Source of the DNA: JACVRU01 sp040905885
GTDB lineage: Bacteria; Actinomycetota; Thermoleophilia; Gaiellales; Gaiellaceae
Length of the DNA: 64,000 bases
Direction: 5' to 3'
Assembly (NCBI GenBank): GCA_040905885.1
Contig: JBBDQR010000157.1
Location: forward strand, 15,882-79,881
This document shows positions 40,909 through 48,282 of the stretch, piece after piece. The notes beneath the pieces are model-generated. The model did not search any database. It had not been told where the DNA came from and worked only from the letters and a program-made list of their open reading frames with translations. Both the position numbers and the translations under genes were made by a program. The first letter of the stretch is position 1; each line of letters starts with the position of its first letter.

Positions 40909-40937
40909 CCCCGGGAAATGCGCAGCATTTTCCGGGG
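40909..40937. repeat. Hairpin in the mreC-mreD gap
   Basis: CCCCGGGAAATGC, loop GCA, GCATTTTCCGGGG: 12 of 13 pairs match. It occupies most of the 40-base gap between mreC and mreD. It has the same arm length, loop length and sequence pattern as the hairpin at 9561-9589. Confidence 0.75.
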
Positions 40938-40940
40938 CGA

Positions 40941-41879
40941 TCATCGCGGTGCCCCCTTCGGGATCAGGACGAGCAGGCTGTGCAGCGAGCCGAAGTCCAC
41001 GTCGGGGCTGATCTGGATCTGCTTGTACGGGTCGGTGTCGCTCTGGCCGACGAACGTGACGGTGCCGATCGGGATCCCGCGCGGGAACGGCGAGTCGAGC
41101 GAGGCGCTGCGCGTGCCCGAGGTTACGATCCGGTCGCCGACCTCGACGGCGTACCGCTTCTCGACGAGGTCGAGGACGAGCGCGTCCTGGCCGGCGCTGC
41201 CGTGACGGACGATGCCGACCGCGTCGCTGTCGAGATCGCGCGCGCCGACGGCCATCTTCTCGTCCGTGAGCAGCGTCACCTGCGCCGTGTCGGCGGTGAC
41301 CTCGGTCACGCGGCCGACGAGGCCCTCCTCGTTGACGACGGGGTCGTTCTCCCGGATGCCGTGGTTCTCGCCCGCGCCGATCACGAGCCGCTGCTCGAAC
41401 TGGCTCGGCGGGTACGCGGTCACCGGCGCGGCGACGTACTCGTAGTCCTGCGGGAAGGCGGGCGAGTTGACGTAGTCGAGCAGACGCTGCAACTCCCTGC
41501 TCTGCTCGAAGGCGAACTTGAACTGGGTCGCCTCCTGGCGCAGCACGCGGTTCTCCTCCCGCGCGCGCTTGAGCTCGTCCTTCGCCGAGACGAGGCCGGT
41601 GACGTACTCCCAGCCGTCGCGGAACGGCTGGACGACGCGGTCGGCGGCGACCTGGAACGGCTTCAGGACGGCCGAGCCGGCGCTGCGGGCGGCGTGCAGC
41701 GAGCCACCCTCGGGCTCGCGGAAGTAGAGCGTGACGAGGACGAGCGAGGCGAGCACGAGCACGCCGAGAACGACCCGGCGCTTCAGAGCCGGGTTCGTTC
41801 GCGAGGAGTGCTTCGGCGCGGCGGAGCGCTGGACCGACGAGCCCAGAACCGCCACGCGTGCGGTCCGGTTGCGTGACAC
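40941..41879 (-). CDS. mreC: Rod shape-determining protein MreC
   Basis: 312 residues from the GTG at 41879. A basic cytoplasmic tail and one membrane span (RRVVLGVLVLASLVLVTLYF) lead to a coiled coil (about 95-130) and the beta-barrel MreC domain (VIGAGENHGIRENDPVVNEE, GLVGRVTEVTADTAQVTLLT). MreC organises PBP2 activation in the periplasmic-side space. A TAAACT box (41894-41889) 9 bases upstream suggests it also has its own promoter. Confidence 0.94.
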   Translation of the reverse strand: MSRNRTARVAVLGSSVQRSAAPKHSSRTNPALKRRVVLGVLVLASLVLVTLYFREPEGGSLHAARSAGSAVLKPFQVAADRVVQPFRDGWEYVTGLVSAKDELKRAREENRVLRQEATQFKFAFEQSRELQRLLDYVNSPAFPQDYEYVAAPVTAYPPSQFEQRLVIGAGENHGIRENDPVVNEEGLVGRVTEVTADTAQVTLLTDEKMAVGARDLDSDAVGIVRHGSAGQDALVLDLVEKRYAVEVGDRIVTSGTRSASLDSPFPRGIPIGTVTFVGQSDTDPYKQIQISPDVDFGSLHSLLVLIPKGAPR

Positions 41880-41916
41880 GAACGACCCAGTTTAGGCGAG
41901 AACGCGGCCGGTTCGC

Positions 41917-42963
41917 CTAGCGCCGGCCGTTGCGGCGGCGCGCCTTCGCCGAGCGGTGGATCGCCTCGAACTCCTCGAGGCTGCGGCCGGAGCCGACCGC
42001 GACGCAGGTCAGCGGCGACTCGGCGAGGTGGACCGGCATCTGGGTCTCGTGGCGGAGGCGCTGGTCGAGCGCGGTCAGCAGCGCGCCGCCGCCGGCGAGC
42101 ACGATCCCGCGGTCCATGATGTCCGCGGCGAGCTCGGGCGGCGTCTTGTCGAGCGTGGAGCGGATCGCGTCGATGATCTGGGAGACCGGCTCCTCGAGGG
42201 CGCGCCGCACCTCCTCGGAGCTGAGGATCACCGTCTTCGGCAGGCCGGTGAGCATGTCGCGGCCACGCACCTCGGCGTGGACCTCCTCCGGCAGGTCGTA
42301 GGCCGAGCCGATCTCGAGCTTGATCTCCTCCGCCGTCTGCTGGCCGATCAGGAGCTTGTACTCGCGCTTGCAGTAGTTGATGATCGCCTCGTCCATCTCG
42401 TCGCCGCCGACGCGGAGCGACTGGGAGACGACGATCCCGCCGAGCGAGATGACGGCGACCTCGGTCGTGCCGCCGCCGATGTCCACGATCATGTTCCCGG
42501 TCGGCTCGGCGACGGGGAGCCCGGCGCCGATCGCGGCGGCCATCGGCTCTTCGATCAGGTAGGCCTGGCGCGCGCCGGCGGAGAGCGTGGCCTCCTCGAC
42601 CGCGCGCTTCTCCACGCCGGTGACCCCGGACGGGACGCAGACGACCACGCGCGGATGCGCGAACCGGTGCTGGTGCACCTTCTGGATGAAGTGCCGCAGC
42701 ATCTGCTCGGTGACGTCGAAGTCGGCGATGACGCCGTCCTTGAGCGGGCGGATCGCCTGGATCGAGCCCGGCGTGCGGCCGAGCATCCGCTTCGCCTCGA
42801 CGCCGACCGCGTGCACCTCGCCGGAGCGCTGGTCGATGGCGACCACCGACGGCTCGGAGAGGACGATGCCGCGCCCGCGGACGTAGACGAGCGTGTTGGC
42901 GGTTCCGAGGTCGACGGCCATGTCGCGGCCGCCGAACCCCGTCAGGCTGGCGAAGAGGCCCAT
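41917..42963 (-). CDS. mreB: Rod shape-determining protein MreB
   Basis: 348 residues from the ATG at 42963. The actin-fold ATPase motifs are intact: phosphate-1 AVDLGTANTLVYVRG, phosphate-2 VDIGGGTTEVAVISLGG and adenosine motif GIVLAGGGALLTALDQRL. It forms membrane-bound filaments that guide the elongasome. TAGACT at 42980-42975, 11 bases before the ATG, is a likely -10 box for the mreB-mreC-mreD-mrdA-rodA unit. Confidence 0.97.
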   Translation of the reverse strand: MGLFASLTGFGGRDMAVDLGTANTLVYVRGRGIVLSEPSVVAIDQRSGEVHAVGVEAKRMLGRTPGSIQAIRPLKDGVIADFDVTEQMLRHFIQKVHQHRFAHPRVVVCVPSGVTGVEKRAVEEATLSAGARQAYLIEEPMAAAIGAGLPVAEPTGNMIVDIGGGTTEVAVISLGGIVVSQSLRVGGDEMDEAIINYCKREYKLLIGQQTAEEIKLEIGSAYDLPEEVHAEVRGRDMLTGLPKTVILSSEEVRRALEEPVSQIIDAIRSTLDKTPPELAADIMDRGIVLAGGGALLTALDQRLRHETQMPVHLAESPLTCVAVGSGRSLEEFEAIHRSAKARRRNGRR

Positions 42964-42981
42964 GGGGAGAGTCGAGTCTAG

Positions 42982-43548
42982 CTACCCGTATCCGTAAACG
43001 CCCGGAAATCGGGCCGCGAGCAGGCGCACGAGCAGCGCGGCGGGCAGCCCGACCACGTTCAGGTAGTCGCCCTCGATCCGCTCGACGAGAGCCGCGCCGA
43101 GCCCCTGGATCGCGTAGGCGCCCGCGCGGCCCTCCCACTCCCCCGCGGCCACATAGGCGGCGAGGTCGCGGGCGGTCAGCGGGCGGAAGGTGACCCTCGT
43201 CGTCTCGCGGTGGAGCTCCTCCCAGGCCTGAGTCCGCAGGCAGAGGCCGGACACGACCTCGTGCGTCCGGCCGCCCAGCCGCTCGAGCATCGCCTCCGCC
43301 TCGCCGGCGGTCGCCGGCTTGCCGAGCACCTCGCCGTCGAGGACGACGAGCGTGTCGACGCCGAGCACCGGCCGCTCGCCGCCCTCGACCGACCGCGCCT
43401 TCCCCGCTGCGTGCTCGACGGGGTCGTCGCCCACCTCCTCGTAGCCCGGCACGACCGCCTCGAAAGGAAGCCCGAGCTGCGCGAGGATCGCACGCCGCTG
43501 CGGTGAGGTCGAGGCGAGGACGATGGGCGGCGCGGGAGGAGCGCTCAT
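42982..43548 (-). CDS. maf: Maf-family nucleoside triphosphate pyrophosphatase
   Basis: 188 residues from the ATG at 43548, which overlaps the hicA stop (TGATG). IVLASTSPQRRAILAQLGL is the Maf substrate-binding motif, and GVDTLVVLDGEVLGKP and GRAGAYAIQGLGAALVERIE complete the active site. It hydrolyses dTTP/UTP or modified nucleotides to the monophosphate. Location beside the mre genes is conserved in many bacteria. Confidence 0.93.
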   Translation of the reverse strand: MSAPPAPPIVLASTSPQRRAILAQLGLPFEAVVPGYEEVGDDPVEHAAGKARSVEGGERPVLGVDTLVVLDGEVLGKPATAGEAEAMLERLGGRTHEVVSGLCLRTQAWEELHRETTRVTFRPLTARDLAAYVAAGEWEGRAGAYAIQGLGAALVERIEGDYLNVVGLPAALLVRLLAARFPGVYGYG

Positions 43549-43742
43549 CAGCGTGGAGGTGCCGGTATGCCGAGCTGCCGGCAGATCGCGGCGGCCGTCC
43601 CGTACGGAATCTCGCGATGACGAGGGACGGTGACCGGCCGCTCTGCAGTCGGGCTTCGCCAGACATCGTGGCGGCGCCCGTGGCGAATGCGTTCGCAGCC
43701 GTTCTCGGAGAGGTGTCGCTCGAGGTGGCGGAGCGATGTCAC
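43548..43742 (-). CDS. hicA: HicA-like mRNA interferase toxin
   Basis: 64 residues from the GTG at 43742. The small dsRBD-like HicA fold is visible: LRHLERHLSENGCERIRHG, then RRHDVWRSP (catalytic His region) and VTVPRHREIPYGTAAAICRQ. It would cleave mRNA when not bound by HicB. GATACT lies 6 bases before the GTG, suggesting a leaderless transcript. The stop overlaps maf's ATG, so toxin translation feeds into maf. The partner hicB is on the opposite strand. Confidence 0.8.
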   Translation of the reverse strand: MTSLRHLERHLSENGCERIRHGRRHDVWRSPTAERPVTVPRHREIPYGTAAAICRQLGIPAPPR

Positions 43743-43775
43743 GCCGGAAGTATCGACGGCGTTCTCAACTACCCT

Positions 43776-44003
43776 ATGCACGTGGAGCTGCACGTCGTCT
43801 TCGAGCCCGACGAGCAGGGCTGGGTACGCGCCACGATCGAAGAGCTGCCGAGCGTGATCACCTGCGCTCCGACTCTCGAAGAGGCGCGCGAGTTGATCCG
43901 GGACGCTCTGGCTGAGTGGCTCGCTGCCCTCACCTCGGAAGAGCGAGCAACCGCCATCGGGACCGACGCCAGACGCGAGACGATGACGCTGACAGTCGCG
44001 TAG
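43776..44003 (+). CDS. hicB: HicB-like antitoxin
   Basis: 75 residues from the ATG at 43776. HVELHVVFEPDEQGWVRATI and SVITCAPTLEEARELIRDAL match the partial RNase H-like fold of HicB. No C-terminal helix-turn-helix or ribbon DNA-binding domain is present, so repression of the promoter would need another protein or none. It is divergent from hicA, with 33 bases between the starts. hicAB genes are usually in one operon. Confidence 0.8.
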   Translation: MHVELHVVFEPDEQGWVRATIEELPSVITCAPTLEEARELIRDALAEWLAALTSEERATAIGTDARRETMTLTVA

Positions 44004-44018
44004 CGGCTCCTCGACCGT

Positions 44019-44783
44019 TCACCGCTTGCGCGCGACCCAGATCTCCTCGGCCGGCCACTTGCGCGCCCAGTCGGCGGTCACGAAGTCATAGAACTCGTGC
44101 GAGTCGGCGTCATCGGGCGCATAGAGGTCGATGACGCGCTCGAGCTCGAAGCCGCTCTCCCGAAGGACGTCGATCAGCACCGCCGCCGGCAGATGGAATT
44201 CGACCTCTCCCGTGTCGGGCCACTCGATGCGGCAGAGCCCGCGCTGCGGCCGTTGGAGCTGCTCGGTCGCGCCTTCGAGGCTCTGGTGAAGGATGACGAT
44301 CGTCGAGTTGCGCAGGAAGACAAGGCGGCCGCCCGGCCGGAGCAGCCGAGCCGCCTCAGGAATCCAGCGGTACGGGTCCGCCCAGATCGAGGCGCCGTAC
44401 TCTGAGAGGGCGAGATCGAACGAGGCGTCCGGCAGCGGGACGCTCTCGGCGACGGCCTCGACGAGCGGGAACTCGATCCCCGTCTCGGCCATCATCCGCC
44501 GCGCGGTCTCGAGCTGGGCCGGCGTCGGGTCGACGCCGACCGGCCGCGCGCCGAGCCGCGCCAGCTGGGCGGAGACGTACGCGGTCCCACAGCCGAGCTC
44601 GACGACGTCGAGCCCGGTCACGTCGCCGAGTGCGCGGAGCTCGGCCTCCGGAATCCCGAACACGCCCCAATCCAGCTCGCGCGCCCAAGCCTCGGCGGCC
44701 TTGCGGTCCGTGTACTTCGCGTTGTTCTCGGTCCAGATCGCAACGTTGCGCGCGACGTACTCGGGGTATTCAGGCGAGCTCAT
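44019..44783 (-). CDS. SAM-dependent class I methyltransferase (copy 2 of tandem pair)
   Basis: 254 residues from the ATG at 44783, overlapping the upstream copy's stop as ATGA. The SAM-binding motif I is VVELGCGTAYVSAQLARLG, with GVDPTPAQLETARRM (motif II) and LRPGGRLVFLRNST later. It is closely similar along its length to the neighbouring copy (shared WADPYRWIPEAARLLRPGGR and VDPTPAQL). Substrate unknown. The pair looks like a tandem duplication. Confidence 0.82.
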   Translation of the reverse strand: MSSPEYPEYVARNVAIWTENNAKYTDRKAAEAWARELDWGVFGIPEAELRALGDVTGLDVVELGCGTAYVSAQLARLGARPVGVDPTPAQLETARRMMAETGIEFPLVEAVAESVPLPDASFDLALSEYGASIWADPYRWIPEAARLLRPGGRLVFLRNSTIVILHQSLEGATEQLQRPQRGLCRIEWPDTGEVEFHLPAAVLIDVLRESGFELERVIDLYAPDDADSHEFYDFVTADWARKWPAEEIWVARKR

Positions 44784-45535
44784 CCGCGCTTTCGGGCGAC
44801 CCAGATCTGCTCCGACGGCCACTGCCGACCCCACTCGGCCGTCATGTCGGAGTAGAACTCGTGCGTTCTCGATTCGGGAGAAGCCTGAAGCTCGACCAGC
44901 CGCTCGACCTCGAAGCCGCTCTCGCGCAAGACCGCGATCCAGTCGCCGTAGCCGAGCTGGAACTCGACGGCACCCTCCGACTCGGGCCAGACGAAGCGGT
45001 GCATGCCGAAGTACGGCCGCTGGAGCTCGGTCGTGATCGGGCCGGCGTCCGGATAGCAGATCGTCGCGAGCGGCGTCCCGTGGATGAAGAGGAGCCGCCC
45101 GCCGGGCCTCAGCAGCCGCGCGGCCTCGGGAATCCAGCGATACGGATCGGCCCAGTTCGAAGCGCCGTGCCCCGAGTACGCGAGATCGAAGGCCTCATCC
45201 GGCAGCGGCACGTCCTCGCCGAACGCCTCCACGAGGGGGAACTCGAGGCCGGTCTCCCTTTGCATCCTGCGGGCCGTATCCAGCTGCGCCGGCGTGGGGT
45301 CGACCCCCACCACCCGCGCGCCCCGCCTAGCGAACCAGGCGCAGGAGAAGGCCGTCCCGCAGCCGAGCTCGACCACGTCCAGTCCGCCCACGTCCCCTAG
45401 GACGCCGAGGTCGGACTCGGGGATCTCCCAGACCCCCCACGTGAATTCCTCCTGTGCCCAGGCGCGCTCGGCGGCGGCGTCCGTGTACTCGGCGTTGGAC
45501 TTCGTCCAGAGCCGGACGTTCTCAGGCGAGCTCAT
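44780..45535 (-). CDS. SAM-dependent class I methyltransferase (copy 1 of tandem pair)
   Basis: 251 residues from the ATG at 45535, overlapping the end of ndk by 14 bases. Motif I is VVELGCGTAFSCAWFARRG, followed by GVDPTPAQLDTARRMQRETG. It ends WPSEQIWVARKRG, nearly the same as the end of the other copy (WPAEEIWVARKR). The central region (GPITTELQRPYFGMHRFVWP) differs most and may define a different substrate. It is in the same transcription unit as ndk. Confidence 0.82.
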   Translation of the reverse strand: MSSPENVRLWTKSNAEYTDAAAERAWAQEEFTWGVWEIPESDLGVLGDVGGLDVVELGCGTAFSCAWFARRGARVVGVDPTPAQLDTARRMQRETGLEFPLVEAFGEDVPLPDEAFDLAYSGHGASNWADPYRWIPEAARLLRPGGRLLFIHGTPLATICYPDAGPITTELQRPYFGMHRFVWPESEGAVEFQLGYGDWIAVLRESGFEVERLVELQASPESRTHEFYSDMTAEWGRQWPSEQIWVARKRG

Positions 45536-45938
45536 CGCCGAACCAGAGCTCGATCTCCTCGGCCGCCGTCTCCGGGGAGTCGGAGCCGTGGACGAGGTTG
45601 TCCGGCATCGAGAGCGCCAGGTCGCCGCGGATCGAGCCCGGATCCGCGTCGGCCGGGTTCGTCGCGCCGATCGTCGTCCGGCACGTCGCGATCGCGCCCT
45701 CGCCCTCGAGCACGAGCGCGAGCGTCGGGCCGGAGGTGATGAAGTCGACGAGCTCGCGGAAGAACGGCTTCTCCCGGTGGACGGCGTAGTGGCGCTCGGC
45801 GAGTTCGGTGCCCACGGTGGCGAGCTTCGCCGCCCGCAGCTCGAGCCCGCGCGCCTCGAAGCGCCGGAGGATCTCGCCCGCGAGCGCGCGGCGCATCGCG
45901 TCCGGCTTGATCAGGATCAGCGTCCGCTCGACAGCCAT
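45522..45938 (-). CDS. ndk: Nucleoside diphosphate kinase
   Basis: 138 residues from the ATG at 45938. ERTLILIKPDAMRRALAGEI and the active-site stretch NLVHGSDSPETAAEEIELWF, with the phosphorylated His in NLVHGSDS, identify Ndk. It balances NTP pools by phosphate transfer through that His. TAAACT (45954-45949) is its likely -10 box, overlapping the -10 of the divergent methyltransferase. Confidence 0.97.
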   Translation of the reverse strand: MAVERTLILIKPDAMRRALAGEILRRFEARGLELRAAKLATVGTELAERHYAVHREKPFFRELVDFITSGPTLALVLEGEGAIATCRTTIGATNPADADPGSIRGDLALSMPDNLVHGSDSPETAAEEIELWFGDELA

Positions 45939-45948
45939 GCGAGGCGCG

Positions 45949-45956
45949 AGTTTACT
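45949..45956. promoter_or_regulatory. Overlapping divergent -10 boxes for ndk and a methyltransferase
   Basis: AGTTTACT contains TAAACT for the minus strand (45954-45949, 10 bases before the ndk ATG). It also contains TTTACT for the plus strand (45951-45956, 6 bases before the GTG at 45963). The intergenic region is only 24 bases. Confidence 0.55.
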
Positions 45957-45962
45957 TGCGCC

Positions 45963-46547
45963 GTGGGGCAGTTCCATTTTGATCCCGGCTCGTACCTGGA
46001 GCTGATGCACGCCGAGCTGCCGGGCTACGAGCAGCTCCAGGACGAGGTCGGCCGCGCGGCGGCGGGGCTCGAGCCGGCGGACGTGCTCGAGCTCGGGACC
46101 GGCACGGGCGAGACCGCCGCGCGGATCCTCCGCCTCTACCCGGGGACGCGGCTGACCGGCATCGACTCCAGCCCGTACATGCTCGCCGCCGCCCGCGCCG
46201 AGCTCGGCCAGAGCCCGACCCTGATCGTCGCGCGCCTGGAGGATCCACTGCCGCCCGGGCCCTACGACCTCGTCTTCTCGGCGCTCTCGGTCCACCACCT
46301 GGACAGGGAGGGGAAGCACGACCTCTTCCGCCGCGTGGCCCGTGTGCTCAGGCCCGGCGGCCGCTTCGTCCTGGGCGACGTCGTCGTGCCGGCCGACCCG
46401 GCCGACGCCGTGACGCCGCTGTCGCCCGACTTCGACCTCCCCGACACGGGCGCCGACCAGCTCGCCTGGCTCGAGGAGGCCGGCTTCGCCGCCCAGCTCG
46501 CCTGGAGCCTCAGGGACTTGGCCGTTTTCGCCGCGGAGCTGCCGTAG
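45963..46547 (+). CDS. SAM-dependent methyltransferase
   Basis: 194 residues from the GTG at 45963. Motif I is VLELGTGTGETAARILRLYP, motif II TGIDSSPYMLAAARAELG, and LVFSALSVHHLDREGKHDLF with RVLRPGGRFVLGDVV follow. It is a compact class I methyltransferase of the UbiE/COQ5-like type, distinct from the tandem pair. The 3' end overlaps the convergent zinc-ribbon gene by 38 bases. Substrate unknown. Confidence 0.82.
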   Translation: MGQFHFDPGSYLELMHAELPGYEQLQDEVGRAAAGLEPADVLELGTGTGETAARILRLYPGTRLTGIDSSPYMLAAARAELGQSPTLIVARLEDPLPPGPYDLVFSALSVHHLDREGKHDLFRRVARVLRPGGRFVLGDVVVPADPADAVTPLSPDFDLPDTGADQLAWLEEAGFAAQLAWSLRDLAVFAAELP

Positions 46548-47079
46548 CCCCCGCCGCGCGCGGCCGCTCCTCCCACGAGTCGGCGCTGCGCACCGCGGTC
46601 GGCGCGTCCACGGGCGTCTCGCAGTAGGGGCACACCTGCCAGAGCGCCTCGAGCGGCGCCTTGCAGTTGACGCACGACTGCTTCAGCTTCGTCGTGCAGA
46701 CCGGGCAGACGAGGAAGGTTGCCTCGACCTCGGCGCGGCACACGGGACAGCGCAGGTCGCGCGCCGCGAGCCGTTCCTCCATCGCCTTGATCTCGAGCTC
46801 GCGCTCGCGCACGTCCTCCAGGTACTCGGGCGGGCGGAAGAACAGGTAGACGATCGGGCCGAGGAACGGCGGCACGGCGCCGAGCACAGTCGCCACGCCG
46901 ACGAGCCACGGGTCGGAGATCCGGCGGCGCGCGTCCTTGTAGACCCAGAAGACGGTCGCCAGCCAGAAGACGAAGACGAAGAAGATCGTCAGGTTCCGGA
47001 TCAGATGCCACGTCGTCGAGTCGAAGAAGTCGCTGACGCCTCCGAAGAGGTCGTGGTTCGTCGCGAGCACCGAGGTCAT
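46510..47079 (-). CDS. Membrane protein with double zinc ribbon
   Basis: 189 residues from the ATG at 47079, overlapping the preceding small ORF's stop as ATGA. Two membrane spans (about 27-47 and 62-82) are followed by a Cys-rich region with CPVC, CPVC, CVNC and CPYC pairs, forming two zinc ribbons (DZR type). VYKDARRRISDPWLVGVATV between the spans is typical of this actinobacterial family. The C-terminal tail is basic. Function unknown. Confidence 0.75.
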   Translation of the reverse strand: MTSVLATNHDLFGGVSDFFDSTTWHLIRNLTIFFVFVFWLATVFWVYKDARRRISDPWLVGVATVLGAVPPFLGPIVYLFFRPPEYLEDVRERELEIKAMEERLAARDLRCPVCRAEVEATFLVCPVCTTKLKQSCVNCKAPLEALWQVCPYCETPVDAPTAVRSADSWEERPRAAGATAAPRRKRPSP

Positions 47080-47192
47080 AGGAGCATCTTGCCGATCAGG
47101 TACCCCGCGGCAAACGCAAGCGCGACGATCGCCGCCACCAGGGCGGTCGCGAACGCGAAGACGCTGAGCTGTTCACCGAGTCTCGACGGAAT
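47076..47192 (-). CDS. Single-span small protein with proposed ATT start
   Basis: 38 codons from ATT at 47192, after AGGAAGG at 47207-47201 with 8-base spacing. It reads (I/M)PSRLGEQLSVFAFATALV and then AAIVALAFAAGYLIGKMLL: one membrane helix. The stop overlaps the next ATG as ATGA, and the start overlaps the folC end by 20 bases. No ATG/GTG/TTG is available in frame in this position. Both junctions and the ribosome site support translation. Confidence 0.5.
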   Translation of the reverse strand: MPSRLGEQLSVFAFATALVAAIVALAFAAGYLIGKMLL

Positions 47193-48282
47193 CGTACGTG
47201 CCTTCCTGGATGGACAGATCTTGCAGCAGGTAGAGGGAGCCCGTGACCAGAACGGCTCCCTCGGGACCGGCAAGCCCCCTTGCGCGTGCGAGAGCCTCGG
47301 CGGGGTCGTCGACGGCCTCGGCGGGAACGCGCGCGAGGGCAGCGAGCTCCTCCGCGCCCAGCGCGCGGGGGTTGCTCGAGCGGGTGGCGACGATCCGGTC
47401 GGCGATCGCGCCGAGCGCCGCGAGCATCCGCTCGGCGTCCTTGTCGCGGAGGATGGAGGCGACGACGACGTAGCGCCGCGCCGGCAGCCGCGCGAGCAGC
47501 CAGCCCAGGCCGGCGAGGTTGTGGGCTCCGTCCCAGATCTCGAGCGGGCTCTCGCCGCGGCGCTCGAGCCTGCCCGGCGGCTGGACGTGCTCCGCCGGCG
47601 CGGGGTCGGCGGGGCGGCCGAGGAGGGCCTGGGCCGCCGCGTGCGCGAGAGCCGCGTTGGCGCGGCCGACGACCTCGACCCAGGCGGCGCCGCGCTCGCG
47701 GGCCAGCGGCTCCCACTCGGGCTCGCAGAGGACGACGACCGCGCCCGGGGTGACCACGGCGAGCTTCTCCGCGGCGATCTCCTCGCGCGTCCCGCCGAGC
47801 ACGTCGGTGTGCTCGAGCGCCACGTTCGTGAGCACGACGACGGGCGCGTCGAGGACGTTCGTCGCGTCGAGCCGCCCGCCGAGCCCCGCCTCGACCACCG
47901 CCGCCTCGACGCCAACCTCTGCGAGCTCGGAGAACGCCGCCGCGGTCACCGCCTCGAACTGCGTCGCCCCGAGACGCTCGGCCGCCGGCCGCACCCGCTC
48001 GACCGCCCGGTCGAAGTCGCCGACGGTGATCCGCTCCCGCCAGGAGCGGACGTGGGGGGACACGGTCGCGCCCGCGCGGACGCCCTCGCCGCGCAGGATC
48101 GCCTCGGCCATCAGGGTCGTCGTCGTCTTGCCGTTCGTGCCGACGACGTGGATCGAGCGGAAGCGGAGCTGCGGGTCGCCGAGCTCGGCGAGCAGCGCGC
48201 GCATGCGCTCGAGCCCGAACTCCTCGGGCCAGGGGGACAGCGACTCGAGCCAGGCCTCAGCGCTCGAGGGCACCGAGCTCAC
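47173..48282 (-). CDS. folC: Dihydrofolate/folylpolyglutamate synthase
   Basis: 369 residues from the GTG at 48282, overlapping valS by 26 bases. VVGTNGKTTTTLMAEAIL is the Mur-ligase-type P-loop; VEAGLGGRLDATNVLDAPVV and ALEHTDVLGGTREEIAAEKL are FolC signatures; EIWDGAHNLAGLGWLLARLP follows. It adds glutamate to dihydropteroate and folates. At 369 residues it is shorter than typical FolC (about 420-450), with a trimmed C-terminal domain. The valS-folC order is conserved. Confidence 0.94.
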   Translation of the reverse strand: MSSVPSSAEAWLESLSPWPEEFGLERMRALLAELGDPQLRFRSIHVVGTNGKTTTTLMAEAILRGEGVRAGATVSPHVRSWRERITVGDFDRAVERVRPAAERLGATQFEAVTAAAFSELAEVGVEAAVVEAGLGGRLDATNVLDAPVVVLTNVALEHTDVLGGTREEIAAEKLAVVTPGAVVVLCEPEWEPLARERGAAWVEVVGRANAALAHAAAQALLGRPADPAPAEHVQPPGRLERRGESPLEIWDGAHNLAGLGWLLARLPARRYVVVASILRDKDAERMLAALGAIADRIVATRSSNPRALGAEELAALARVPAEAVDDPAEALARARGLAGPEGAVLVTGSLYLLQDLSIQEGTYDSVETR

